From contig NZ_RKRD01000003.1 in NCBI RefSeq assembly GCF_003814745.1, forward strand, positions 220,026 through 284,025: DNA of 64,000 bases, read 5' to 3'. The position numbers and the translations under genes are program-made. This stretch comes from Hydrogenoanaerobacterium saccharovorans (lineage in GTDB: Bacteria; Bacillota; Clostridia; Oscillospirales; Ruminococcaceae). The stretch's first letter is position 1. Every line of letters starts with the position of its first letter. Shown piece by piece: positions 53,452 through 61,811 of this stretch. The notes beneath the pieces are model-generated. The model made no database searches, was not told where the DNA came from, and worked only from the letters and a program-made list of their open reading frames with translations.

Positions 53452-53485
53452 CATTTTAAACACAGAAACAAAATAGAGAAGCTAA

Positions 53486-53525
53486 AAAAGGAAAGCACTG
53501 CGTTAAAATACAGTGCTTTCCTTTT
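53486..53525. terminator. Bidirectional terminator between GH13 and the BTAD regulator
   Basis: AAAAGGAAAGCACTG and CAGTGCTTTCCTTTT pair perfectly around ten bases, with A- and T-runs on either side. Confidence 0.9.
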
Positions 53526-53543
53526 AAGTTGTTTTTATCTGGT

Positions 53544-54776
53544 TTATTTTACCGCAACAGGGTCGAGGGGTTGTAAGTTGGTGCAAATTACAAGCGGAAT
53601 CCGCGGATGCTCCTTTTTAAAACTTTTGATGATTCGTTTTAATACCATTTGGCCGTTTTCGTAAGTGAGCGACGGCAGCATCAAAACATATTGGGTTGCG
53701 CTGAAGCGAGAAAATACATCACCCCGGCGCAGATTGGAGCGTATGGTATCCAACAACATCTCCATTCCCGAATGAAGCAATTTTTTATCCGGTGTTTGTT
53801 TGTCTTCGGTGGTAAGGGTTAGCAAAGCAATAAATACTGCGCGGCTGGTTCTGGCGGTGGAACGTGCTTCTAATTGATACATATTTTTAAATATTTCGTA
53901 TTCGCAGTAAAATGCTCCTTTTGCCTGGCTTGCCTCGCGCAGGTCTTCTTTGATTACTTCGAGGTCGGTCTCCACGTGGCTTACGGTTTTTATTATTTCA
54001 CGGTAGGTATTGCGCAGGCGCTCGGATGGTTTTACACCAAGTTCACGGTAAAATAGGTCGGTGACATATTCGTAATGGCTTAGCGCCTTTTGCGAATTGC
54101 CCTGCATAATCCAAGCATGGATTAAAGCCTCGTGGATGGGTTCATCAAATTGGTCTATAATAATTGCTGCTTCGCAAATTGTAATAATATCATCGTATCT
54201 GCCTTTTTCATTCAGTAAAACAACAGCATCACGAACAGATTTTATATAAAGATTATGATAATACGTTGAAATTGGTATAACCCATGCTTCATACGAGGAG
54301 TTGGGGAGAAAATCGCCTTTATACAAGCGAATCGCTTTCAGATACAGTTCAATGCGCTCTTCTGATGAAAGGCTGATATTCGACGCCTCTTTAACACAGG
54401 CTTCAAATGTTTCGCTGTCTACTACGGTACCTAAATTGTTGTTCCAGCTGTAAACACCGCGCTTGTAAACAATCATGTCTTTTGCATACGGAATACCGGA
54501 GCTCGTCAGTGTGGTGCGGATGCGGTAAATAAGGCTTTTTAGCGTGTTGGCAAAGTTTTCGCCTTCTTCATTTAACCATATAGACTCTAACAGTTCAGAA
54601 TGAGAAATATCTTTGTTGCGAAACGCAATCAAATACTCCAATACATTCCACAGTTGCCGCGCTCGGCTCCCGTTGTCTTGCACTATTTTGTCACCGCAGC
54701 GCAATTCAAAACTGCCGAGCATAGAAATTTCAATCAGCTCCGCATGTTGTGATTTAAAATTTTCAGCTTGGGTCAT
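53544..54776 (-). CDS. SARP/BTAD-like transcription regulator with degenerate GGDEF-like tail
   Basis: 410 residues. An OmpR-like winged-helix domain (about 15-112: ISMLGSFELRCGDKIVQDNG, then SARQL-type dimer region RARQLWNVLEYLI) is followed by a BTAD helical-repeat domain (about 115-265: VDSETFEACVKEA, YRELGVKPSERLRNTYREI). The last 130 residues look like a GGDEF fold in which the motif is lost: LRRGDVFSRFSATQYVLMLP stands where active cyclases have RxGDxxARxGGDEFxxLLP. It may bind a nucleotide without making it. It faces the pilus-sortase operon and is the natural candidate regulator. ATG 54776 has GGGGTG upstream. Confidence 0.75.
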   Translation of the reverse strand: MTQAENFKSQHAELIEISMLGSFELRCGDKIVQDNGSRARQLWNVLEYLIAFRNKDISHSELLESIWLNEEGENFANTLKSLIYRIRTTLTSSGIPYAKDMIVYKRGVYSWNNNLGTVVDSETFEACVKEASNISLSSEERIELYLKAIRLYKGDFLPNSSYEAWVIPISTYYHNLYIKSVRDAVVLLNEKGRYDDIITICEAAIIIDQFDEPIHEALIHAWIMQGNSQKALSHYEYVTDLFYRELGVKPSERLRNTYREIIKTVSHVETDLEVIKEDLREASQAKGAFYCEYEIFKNMYQLEARSTARTSRAVFIALLTLTTEDKQTPDKKLLHSGMEMLLDTIRSNLRRGDVFSRFSATQYVLMLPSLTYENGQMVLKRIIKSFKKEHPRIPLVICTNLQPLDPVAVK

Positions 54777-54817
54777 GTAGAGCACCCCAATCTTTTCGCT
54801 AATATTTACCAATAGTT

Positions 54818-54846
54818 ATTATACCATTTTTGGATGAGATTTGAAA
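54818..54846 (-). promoter_or_regulatory. Promoter of the BTAD regulator gene
   Basis: Minus strand TTTCAA, 17 nt, TATAAT (54818-54823) with TG one base before the -10. The opposite direction has only a lone TATAAT at 54907-54912 before the sortase gene. Confidence 0.55.
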
Positions 54847-54946
54847 TAAAATACAAAAAGATTTTTTATCATTTTAAAATATTCTTCCTTTTTACTTAAA
54901 ATCATATATAATATTAGATAGGTAAAGTGTATGGAATAATTTTATA

Positions 54947-55864
54947 ATGAAAAATAACTATTATTGGATAAATACGAATAAGGCTGAAAAGCAGGTGAGA
55001 GGACTGAAAAAAATAGAAAACAACGAAAACGGAAACATTTCGCCTAAGCCGCGCAACAAAAAGTTTCGCATCAGGCAAATAGTATCTGCGGCTCTTTTGC
55101 TTGTAGGCATTGTTTTATTGCTGATAAGCATACAATCTTTTCGCCCACCTGTTCCGCCACAGCCCGAGTCGGTAGAATCTGCCCCAATACAGCCGATACA
55201 GCCCCCCACATCTTCGGAAGAAAGTTCGGCGGCATCTGAAACAATTTACGATGAAGACTATTTAAAGGATAAGCTGTATATAACCCAAGAAAGAGCAGAT
55301 TATCAATCGGGGCAGCTGGTGCTGAAAATCCCCCGTATGGGTGTGGATACCGAAATTCAAGCGGGTGTCACCAACAAATATCTCGATATCGGCCCAGGGC
55401 TTTTTGACTATTCTCAACTGCCGGGTGAGGGTAAACGCAATGTCAGTATTGGTGCTCATCGTGATATTAAGGGTGCCCATTTTTATTTTATCCATAAACT
55501 TACCAAAGGCGACCTTTTTTATTTGGTTTATAACAATCAAATCTTTGTGTACGAGTATAAAGATACAAAAATTATAAAACCCGATGATTGGGGCCCCATT
55601 TATGGACAGGGGTTTTCGTGCTTGACGCTTATTTCTTGCACCCCTATAGGCACTACGCGCGAGCGCATTGTTGTGAGGGCAGAATTAAAACAGGAGGCGC
55701 CTTATACCGAAGATTACGCCTATAAACCATGGGTTGACGGTATGGAGAAACCCTATGCGTGGGAAGCATCTGCAAAAAGCTGGGACGACGTGCAGCAGAA
55801 TTCCATAACAGAAACACCGCAAGACTCCGCATCATCAAGCCAGACGTCTTCTGTGGTACAATAA
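54947..55864 (+). CDS. Sortase-family transpeptidase, membrane-anchored
   Basis: 305 residues. A charged cytoplasmic N-terminus, one membrane helix (about 44-63), a Pro/Ser/Glu-rich linker and a sortase barrel from about 120. Catalytic residues: His171 in IGAHRD, Cys231 in LTLISCTPIG, and Arg238 or Arg240 in TTRERIVV. The TLxSC-type motif and lack of a C-terminal helix point towards class D/E-like sortases. It should link surface proteins to the wall or to each other. About 55 residues follow the catalytic domain, ending in a Ser-rich tail. The ribosome site at ATG 54947 is weak; GTG 54995 is possible. It is the first gene of the pilus-like operon. Confidence 0.82.
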   Translation: MKNNYYWINTNKAEKQVRGLKKIENNENGNISPKPRNKKFRIRQIVSAALLLVGIVLLLISIQSFRPPVPPQPESVESAPIQPIQPPTSSEESSAASETIYDEDYLKDKLYITQERADYQSGQLVLKIPRMGVDTEIQAGVTNKYLDIGPGLFDYSQLPGEGKRNVSIGAHRDIKGAHFYFIHKLTKGDLFYLVYNNQIFVYEYKDTKIIKPDDWGPIYGQGFSCLTLISCTPIGTTRERIVVRAELKQEAPYTEDYAYKPWVDGMEKPYAWEASAKSWDDVQQNSITETPQDSASSSQTSSVVQ

Positions 55865-55899
55865 AATATCGGATAGTGACAGAATGGAGGGCAGGCAGA

Positions 55900-57024
55900 A
55901 TGAAGTTTTATCAAAAGTACAAATGCATCGCTGTAATGATTATTGTTGTTTGTCTGCTTTTTGTTTTCACGGGCTGCGGAAGGGCGGCTGAAGTAACTGC
56001 AACCCCCGATAGCGTAAAGGCAAGCTCGTCTTTATCTTCAAGCGAAACATCTAAGACCGAAATTATAGATAACAGTGCTGCAAGCAGTGAGCCGGAACCC
56101 TCGAGCAGCAAAGCAGAGCCTGTAAGCAGCTCTGCCCCGTTTCAGACAATCATCGAGAATTCTGACCCGCCTACATCTTCAGAGCCGCCGGCAACCGGCG
56201 ATACGCGGGATTCTACAGCACGGGTGTTGGTGCCTTCTGCCGACGGGATTACCGTACTCGGCAACAGCTTGGTAGAAATTGATGCATCCAATGTGGCGGA
56301 AGGTTATGTGATGGTACGTTATTTGGGGAGCAACTCCAATGTGAAACTGCAGCTTACGCGCGATAGCGGTACCACCTATACATATAATTTAAATACAAGC
56401 GGCAATTACGAAACATTCCCTTTGGCAGGCGGCAGCGGCAGCTATACGCTAAATGTGTTTGAAAATGTCTCAGGCAATCAATATGCACTGGCTTACGGAG
56501 AGTCTTTTCAGGCTGACTTAAAAAGCAGCCTGCTTCCGTTTCTTTATCCAAACCAGTATGTGAACTTTTCTTCGGGCAGCAGTACGGTAACCTTGGGCAC
56601 CGAACTTGCCCGTACCGCAAACAGCGATTTAAAGGTTGTAGAAAATGTGTACAACTACGTCATCAACAATATCACCTATGATTTTGATAAAGCCGAAAAA
56701 GCAAGCTCGGGCTATTTACCCGATGTGGATACTATTATCAAAAACGGTAAAGGAATTTGTTTTGATTATGCCGCGGTTATGGCAACCATGCTGCGTACGC
56801 AAAGAATACCCACCAAGCTGGTTGTGGGGTATTCGGGAAAGGTTTACCATGCGTGGGTAAGTGTGTACATCACGGATGTGGGCTGGGTAAACGGGATTAT
56901 TTACTTTGACGGTACCTCGTGGGTGCGTATGGACCCCACGTTTGCATCCAGTGCAAAAAGCAGTTCGCAGATTATGGATTATATCGGAAACGGGAGCAAC
57001 TATAACGCTTTGTACGTGTATTAG
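55900..57024 (+). CDS. Transglutaminase-like lipoprotein
   Basis: 374 residues. The signal peptide ends in the lipobox FVFTGC (Cys26), followed by a Ser/Glu/Pro-rich spacer to about 105, a beta-rich middle part (about 108-210) and a transglutaminase-like core (about 240-350). The triad is complete: Cys287 in GKGICFDYAAVM, His317 in VYHAWV and Asp345 in VRMDPTF. In bacteria this fold is mostly a cysteine peptidase or a cross-linking enzyme; which one is not clear. It lies outside the membrane, like the sortase, and the gene follows 35 nt later. The long upstream open frame is ignored because TGGAGGG precedes ATG 55900. Confidence 0.8.
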   Translation: MKFYQKYKCIAVMIIVVCLLFVFTGCGRAAEVTATPDSVKASSSLSSSETSKTEIIDNSAASSEPEPSSSKAEPVSSSAPFQTIIENSDPPTSSEPPATGDTRDSTARVLVPSADGITVLGNSLVEIDASNVAEGYVMVRYLGSNSNVKLQLTRDSGTTYTYNLNTSGNYETFPLAGGSGSYTLNVFENVSGNQYALAYGESFQADLKSSLLPFLYPNQYVNFSSGSSTVTLGTELARTANSDLKVVENVYNYVINNITYDFDKAEKASSGYLPDVDTIIKNGKGICFDYAAVMATMLRTQRIPTKLVVGYSGKVYHAWVSVYITDVGWVNGIIYFDGTSWVRMDPTFASSAKSSSQIMDYIGNGSNYNALYVY

Positions 57025-57058
57025 ACGGGTTTCACCGTTTGTATGGAGGAATGACGAT

Positions 57059-58117
57059 ATGACAGCAGCAGAAAAGGGCAAAAGGCAGCTATCCCCCAGT
57101 GAAATCTCCGGTTTTTGTGCCCAGTTGGCGCTTATTATAAAAGCGGGCATTTCAGTAAGAGAGGGCATTTCGATTATGATTGGCGACAGCAGCGAAGGCC
57201 GAGGCAAAGAGATTCTGCATATTATCCTGTCTCATATCGAAGAAGGCCGTACGCTTGCTTTTGCGCTGGAGCAGTGCGGCTGCTTTCCCAAATATGTGGT
57301 GGATATGGTGGGAATCGGCGAGGCATCGGGCCGATTGGATGAAGTGATGGATTCGCTTTGCGCTTACTATGAGCGCAACGAGGCAATCAATAAAAGCATC
57401 AAAAACGCTGTTACCTATCCTATGGTAATGATAGCAATGATGGCGGTTGTAATTGGGGTATTGGTTGTAAAAGTGCTGCCTATTTTCAATCAGGTATTTC
57501 GGCAGCTTGGCAGTGAGATGTCTGCATTTTCGCAGAGTATTATGAACTTTGGTGCAGTGCTCAGCCGCTATTCTATGTGGATTGTTGCGGTAATATTGAT
57601 TTTAGTATTAATTGCGTTAATATTAAAACAAACCAAAAGGGGCAGAGCTGCGCTTTCGCGTTTTACCGGTTCTTTGCCGTTGACACGCAGGCTGTCGGCT
57701 AAAATAGCTGCCGGGCGGTTTGCGTCGGCGATGTCACTCATGCTTTCCAGCGGGTTGGACACCGACAGCTCGCTTGATATGGCAGGCCAGCTGGTAGAGA
57801 ACGAAAAGACAAAAGGCGAAATTAAGATGCTTAAACAGCTGATGGAAGACGGCACCTCGTTTTCGGATGCATTGACGAGGATTAACGTTTTTTCAGGCGT
57901 GTATGCAAGTATGCTTGCGGTGGGTTTTAAAACAGGCGCGGTAGATACGGTTATGAAAAAAATTGCACAGCGTTACGAAGACGAAATTGATACCCATATT
58001 TCCAACATCATTTCGGTGTTGGAGCCTACTTTGGTAGCGGTTCTTTCCATTATTGTGGGTATGATTTTGCTTTCAGTCATGCTGCCGCTGATGGGCATTA
58101 TGTCATCGATTGGCTAA
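57059..58117 (+). CDS. Type IV pilus/type II secretion platform protein (GspF/PilC family)
   Basis: 352 residues with two tandem T2SF domains (about 15-135 and 215-340): LSPSEISGFCAQLALIIKAG, FALEQCGCFPKYVVDMVGIGE and the second copy FASAMSLMLSSGLDTDSSLD. Three membrane helices, the last close to the C-terminus. The protein is the inner-membrane base on which pilin subunits are assembled and is turned by the ATPase. It is somewhat shorter than PilC (about 400) and lacks its N-terminal extension. GGAGG lies 10 nt before ATG 57059. Confidence 0.88.
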   Translation: MTAAEKGKRQLSPSEISGFCAQLALIIKAGISVREGISIMIGDSSEGRGKEILHIILSHIEEGRTLAFALEQCGCFPKYVVDMVGIGEASGRLDEVMDSLCAYYERNEAINKSIKNAVTYPMVMIAMMAVVIGVLVVKVLPIFNQVFRQLGSEMSAFSQSIMNFGAVLSRYSMWIVAVILILVLIALILKQTKRGRAALSRFTGSLPLTRRLSAKIAAGRFASAMSLMLSSGLDTDSSLDMAGQLVENEKTKGEIKMLKQLMEDGTSFSDALTRINVFSGVYASMLAVGFKTGAVDTVMKKIAQRYEDEIDTHISNIISVLEPTLVAVLSIIVGMILLSVMLPLMGIMSSIG

Positions 58118-58145
58118 CATTATAAATTGATGGGAGGCATTTTCT

Positions 58146-58490
58146 ATGGCAAAAGCCTTTACATATAAAAAGCGAGATTTTGTTGCTGTACGCGAGTTGG
58201 CACTGCCTATCCTGTTTTTTGGGGCACTTGTTGTTTTTATCATGACGGGGCTGGCTAATATCTCAAAAACTACAGAGGCACAACAGTTAAAGTCTGCCGA
58301 GCAGGCTTTGCGGCGCACAGCGGTGCAGTGCTATGCTTTAGAGGGGCAATACCCCCAAAGCCTTGATTATATGGAGCAAAACTACGGTTTGGCTTTGGAT
58401 AGAGAAAAGTATGTATATCATTATCAAAGTATTGGTGCAAACCTGTTACCGCAGATTTCTGTTTTCCCGATTGGGGACGCTGAACCGTAA
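58146..58490 (+). CDS. Small pilin-like membrane protein
   Basis: 114 residues with one N-terminal helix (about 17-36, ELALPILFFGALVVFIMTGL) after a charged start, then an alpha-helical stalk (TTEAQQLKSAEQALRRTAVQ) and a short tail containing CYALEGQYPQSLDYMEQNYG. The overall form is that of a pseudopilin, but the prepilin peptidase motif GFxxxE is not evident. Similar short proteins occur in clostridial pilus operons between GspF and PilT. GGGAGGC precedes the ATG. Function beyond this is unknown. Confidence 0.6.
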   Translation: MAKAFTYKKRDFVAVRELALPILFFGALVVFIMTGLANISKTTEAQQLKSAEQALRRTAVQCYALEGQYPQSLDYMEQNYGLALDREKYVYHYQSIGANLLPQISVFPIGDAEP

Positions 58491-58521
58491 GTAGAACAAA
58501 AGCAAAGGGGTGACGGATGGG

Positions 58522-59001
58522 ATGGAAGAAAAAGGACATGTGACAGACTTGCTGTTTACATTAGCCTTATTTTGTGTGTTTGCAGCTTCTGCCCTTTTGG
58601 TGGTGCTTATGGGGGCGAATGTGTATAAACAAACGGCAGCGGGCATGGCGCAAAACTACAATACACGCACCTCTATTTCGTACCTTGCCGAAAAAATTAG
58701 GCAAAACGATGTTGCAAACGGGATTAAGATAGAAAGTATTGATGGCAAAGACGCATTGGTTTTGGAACAAACGGTGGGAAAGTCCACTTATCAAACATGG
58801 ATTTACAGCAGCGATGGGATGTTGCGTGAAGTTATGGTTGCTGCGGGAACAAAAGTAGAGGCAGCGGACGGGCAGCCGATTATGGAGATTGAAAACTTGC
58901 AGGTAGAACAGGACATACCAGGTATGATAAGCCTCACAGCAACGGATTTGGACGGAAAGGTTGCTGTGTTAAAGATGGCTCTTCGATGTTCCGCCGATTG
59001 A
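58522..59001 (+). CDS. DUF4860-like pilus-operon protein
   Basis: 159 residues. One N-terminal helix (DLLFTLALFCVFAASALLVV), a segment NTRTSISYLAEKIRQND that resembles minor pilins, and a beta-rich C-terminal half. It looks like the DUF4860 family, which I know only from pilus-type operons of Clostridia; I am not certain of the name. GTG 58510 touches its AAAGGGG, so ATG 58522 is preferred. It may be a minor pilin or assembly factor. Confidence 0.55.
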   Translation: MEEKGHVTDLLFTLALFCVFAASALLVVLMGANVYKQTAAGMAQNYNTRTSISYLAEKIRQNDVANGIKIESIDGKDALVLEQTVGKSTYQTWIYSSDGMLREVMVAAGTKVEAADGQPIMEIENLQVEQDIPGMISLTATDLDGKVAVLKMALRCSAD

Positions 59002-59025
59002 TTAATAATGGAGGTGAGCCGGCAT

Positions 59026-59448
59026 ATGAGTATTCACAGAACGCCTAAATCAGGTCTCTTCCTGATAGAACTTGTCGTTATTATTTTATTTTTTGCAATT
59101 ACAAGTGCAATTTGTGCAAACTTATTTGTTAACGCTCATCTACTGGGTGTTGAAAGCAAAGAACTTAATTTGGCGGTAATACAAGTACAAACCGTTGCAG
59201 AAAGCGTAAAAAAAGCACAAGGGGATACAAAAGAGCTTGCTAAATTGCTTAAAACACCGCTGCGAGATGGTAAAATAGCAATTTACTACGATGAAAATTG
59301 GAATACCACTGTACATCAGCAAGACGCCTGTTATCAACTTTGCGTTACACAAAAACAAAATAATAACGGTATGCTGCATGCCGATGTAGCAATAAAAAAA
59401 GGTGAAAAAACAATTTATGGTGTAGAAGTAAAACGTTATATTAGATAA
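59026..59448 (+). CDS. Type IV prepilin-like protein
   Basis: 140 residues. The N-terminus reads KSGLFLIELVVIILFFAITS: a Gly10 followed by a hydrophobic helix with Glu15 at position +5, which is the prepilin peptidase (PilD) signature and makes this the clearest pilin in the operon. The mature part is small, with two Cys (about residues 103 and 107). GGAGGTG lies before ATG 59026. No PilD gene is in the window, so processing would need one elsewhere. Confidence 0.7.
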   Translation: MSIHRTPKSGLFLIELVVIILFFAITSAICANLFVNAHLLGVESKELNLAVIQVQTVAESVKKAQGDTKELAKLLKTPLRDGKIAIYYDENWNTTVHQQDACYQLCVTQKQNNNGMLHADVAIKKGEKTIYGVEVKRYIR

Positions 59449-59477
59449 AACACATTCAATGAGGGGGTGGCGGAGGT

Positions 59478-60011
59478 ATGAGCCGTAGAAAAAACGGTAC
59501 CGGTATCAGTGTTGGCAGTTCTTCAGTTTTGGTCATATTTGTGGTACTGTGCCTTACCGCATTTGCTACGCTGTCGCTTGTATCGGCAAAAGCTGATTAC
59601 AAATTAACCCAAAAGGCCACTCAAGCTACCACCGAATACTATATGGCTGATGCACAAGCCGAGGAATATTTGCAGATTTTGCACAAGGCGTTGCAAAGCA
59701 CCGGAATGACAGATAATTTGCTAACCGACGATAAACTTTTAGATATGCAAGTTACCTGCGTAAGCAAAGAGGATTACCTAAAAAGAACAAATAAACCGAT
59801 GAAGAACCCCGAAAATAATTTTGTGCTGAGTTATGATGTGCCGATAAATGAGCGGAAAAATTTGCATGTGGAGTTTGGTATTGCGCTAGATGCCAACGGA
59901 ATGTCGCAAAGTTCTCCCGAACGCCTGTGTTGGCAAGTACAACCTATACTAGAGCAGCACAACCAAATCGAAACGAACCTGGCGGGAATCAGCAACCTGC
60001 CCAATCTATGA
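59478..60011 (+). CDS. Pilin-like protein of the pilus operon
   Basis: 177 residues. A Gly/Ser-rich start and one helix (SSVLVIFVVLCLTAFATLSL) are followed by a helical stalk with many acidic and Gln residues (ADYKLTQKATQATTEYYMAD) and a beta-rich C-terminus. It looks like a minor pilin that lacks the Glu at +5. GGGGGTGGCGGAGG precedes the ATG. The order of this group (GspF, three or four helix-anchored small proteins, PilT) suggests they form one filament. Confidence 0.6.
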   Translation: MSRRKNGTGISVGSSSVLVIFVVLCLTAFATLSLVSAKADYKLTQKATQATTEYYMADAQAEEYLQILHKALQSTGMTDNLLTDDKLLDMQVTCVSKEDYLKRTNKPMKNPENNFVLSYDVPINERKNLHVEFGIALDANGMSQSSPERLCWQVQPILEQHNQIETNLAGISNLPNL

Positions 60012-60028
60012 CATAAAGGGGAAAGACT

Positions 60029-61090
60029 GTGGAACTGATCTCAATTTTAAAAGAAGCTGTAGATAAAGCCGCATCGGATATTTTTATAGTATCCGGACGT
60101 GCTCTTTGCTATAAAATCAATAATCATATCCTTGATCAGTCAGATGAAAAACTAAGCCCGGAGTTGGCTAAGGAGCTGATTTTAGGTATTTACGAGTTGG
60201 CGGGGGGGAGAAACCCCAATCATTTTCTCTCTTGCGGAGATGATGACTTTTCTTTTTCGCTCAAAGGAGTCTCTCGTTTTCGTGTAAGTACTTATATGCA
60301 GCGTGGCTCTTTGGCAGCCGTCATCCGCGTGGTTACCTTTCATTTACCTGATCCAAAAGTGCTGGGTATCCCTGATTCTGTACTCGGCCTTGCCGCAAGA
60401 AAAAAGGGGCTGGTACTGGTAACCGGCCCTGCAGGCAGCGGTAAATCCACTACGCTTGCTTGTATGATCGATTACATCAACAATACGCGCAATGCCCATG
60501 TTATAACCCTTGAAGACCCGATTGAATATTTGCACGGGCATAAAAAAAGCATTGTAAGCCAGCGCGAAATCCCTACCGATACGGCAAATTACGTAACAGG
60601 GCTGCGTGCTGCGTTACGCCAGTCGCCCGATGTGATATTGCTTGGTGAGATGCGTGATTATGAAACTATCAACATTGCCATGACTGCGGCTGAAACGGGG
60701 CACCTTGTGTTTTCTACTCTCCACACAGTGGGGGCAGCAAATACCATCGACCGAGTAATTGATGCATTCCCACCCAGCCAGCAAGGGCAAATCCGTATAC
60801 AACTTTCTATGGTATTGCAGGCAGTAGTTTCTCAACAGCTTATCCCAACTGTGGATGGCGGGGTTGTAGCAGCATTCGAAATTTTGCTTTGCAACGGTGC
60901 AATACGTAATATGATTCGTGAGTCCAAAATCCATCAGATTGATACAGTCATATTTTCATCTGCGGCAGAAGGTATGAAAAGTATGGATTCAGATATTTTT
61001 GATTTGTACAAAAAAGGGGCTATCTCTGCAAAGGATGCGATTACTTACAGTACATCCCCCGATTTAATGGCTAAAAAAATCCAAAAATAG
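60029..61090 (+). CDS. pilT: PilT-type retraction ATPase
   Basis: 353 residues, the usual PilT size. PAS-like N-terminal domain, then Walker A GPAGSGKST (133-141), the Asp box VITLEDPIEYLH, Walker B VILLGEMRD (202-210), the His box TGHLVFSTLHT and the PilT mark AIRNMIRESK (291-300). PilT hexamers normally pull pili back; here no PilB-type extension ATPase is visible in the window. Either this enzyme powers assembly itself, or the extension motor is elsewhere. Start GTG 60029 behind AAAGGGGAAAG. It ends the operon at a strong terminator. Confidence 0.9.
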   Translation: MELISILKEAVDKAASDIFIVSGRALCYKINNHILDQSDEKLSPELAKELILGIYELAGGRNPNHFLSCGDDDFSFSLKGVSRFRVSTYMQRGSLAAVIRVVTFHLPDPKVLGIPDSVLGLAARKKGLVLVTGPAGSGKSTTLACMIDYINNTRNAHVITLEDPIEYLHGHKKSIVSQREIPTDTANYVTGLRAALRQSPDVILLGEMRDYETINIAMTAAETGHLVFSTLHTVGAANTIDRVIDAFPPSQQGQIRIQLSMVLQAVVSQQLIPTVDGGVVAAFEILLCNGAIRNMIRESKIHQIDTVIFSSAAEGMKSMDSDIFDLYKKGAISAKDAITYSTSPDLMAKKIQK

Positions 61091-61101
61091 TTTTTAACAG
61101 C

Positions 61102-61136
61102 AAGGCTCTGCATGTTTACATGCAGAGCCTTTTTTA
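61102..61136 (+). terminator. Terminator of the pilus-sortase operon
   Basis: AAGGCTCTGCATG and CATGCAGAGCCTT pair perfectly around TTTA and end in TTTTTATT. Confidence 0.9.
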
Positions 61137-61260
61137 TTGCATACATTATAAAAAAATTTATAAAAAACAGATTTTAGTAGTTTTATTTGTTGATTTATTA
61201 CTGTCGCATCACCAATGCATGGAATAATAGAGATAGTACAAGGCAAATTAGGTGACTCAA

Positions 61261-61749
61261 ATGAAAATTGAAACAATAAAACAAAATACTATTGATTCAT
61301 CAAAGTCATTGGTATGTATCCATACCAATGAAAACGGTGAACCTCGCGGTGAAATTTACAATCGTTACCTCGTGGAACCAATCGCTTTTACAGACATGTT
61401 TACCCTAATCAATGAAATGGACGCCTTTTTTGATCAGACTGGTTATCCTCAGGCATACAATGAGTATCGAACGTTTGTGGATAAAAAAAAAGAGAAAAAA
61501 TTTCGACTAAGAGAGGCTGAAAGTGATTTGGATGATATGTTTTTAGAAAATACCACAGGTGATAAAGCAACATTTGTAATACAAGTTCAGTTTAGGCAAA
61601 ATTCCAGCTGGCAAGGTACAATCACATGGGCAGAAGGCAAAAAGACGCAGCGTTACCGTAGCACCTTAGAAATGATTAAGCTGATGGACAGTGTGCTTAC
61701 TGCAGAGGATGAAAAAAAAACGCAGACGGACCCAACAGAAAGTGATTAA
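61261..61749 (+). CDS. Conserved-looking small cytoplasmic protein of unknown function
   Basis: 162 residues without membrane segment or signal peptide. The N-terminal part has NENGEPRGEIYNRYLVEPIAF followed by a helical FTDMFTLINEMDAFFDQTGYPQ; the C-terminal part has QFRQNSSWQGTITWAEGKKT and RSTLEMIKLMDSVL. A highly charged Lys/Glu segment lies between. I do not recognise the family, though it reads as a real two-part domain. It lies 62 nt before the repeat adhesin gene and after the pilus terminator, so it is probably co-transcribed with the adhesin. ATG 61261 has AGGTGA upstream; GTG 61252 is an alternative. Confidence 0.6.
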   Translation: MKIETIKQNTIDSSKSLVCIHTNENGEPRGEIYNRYLVEPIAFTDMFTLINEMDAFFDQTGYPQAYNEYRTFVDKKKEKKFRLREAESDLDDMFLENTTGDKATFVIQVQFRQNSSWQGTITWAEGKKTQRYRSTLEMIKLMDSVLTAEDEKKTQTDPTESD

Positions 61750-61811
61750 TCCCCGTTTGCGCGTTATAAACTAGAAAAAATACTTATATCCCATATAAAG
61801 GAGAGTAGACT

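Noticed and set aside
57059..60011. A comG-type competence pseudopilus operon
   Set aside because: No ComGA-type ATPase, and a PilT-type ATPase, sortase and transglutaminase gene are present, unlike comG operons.
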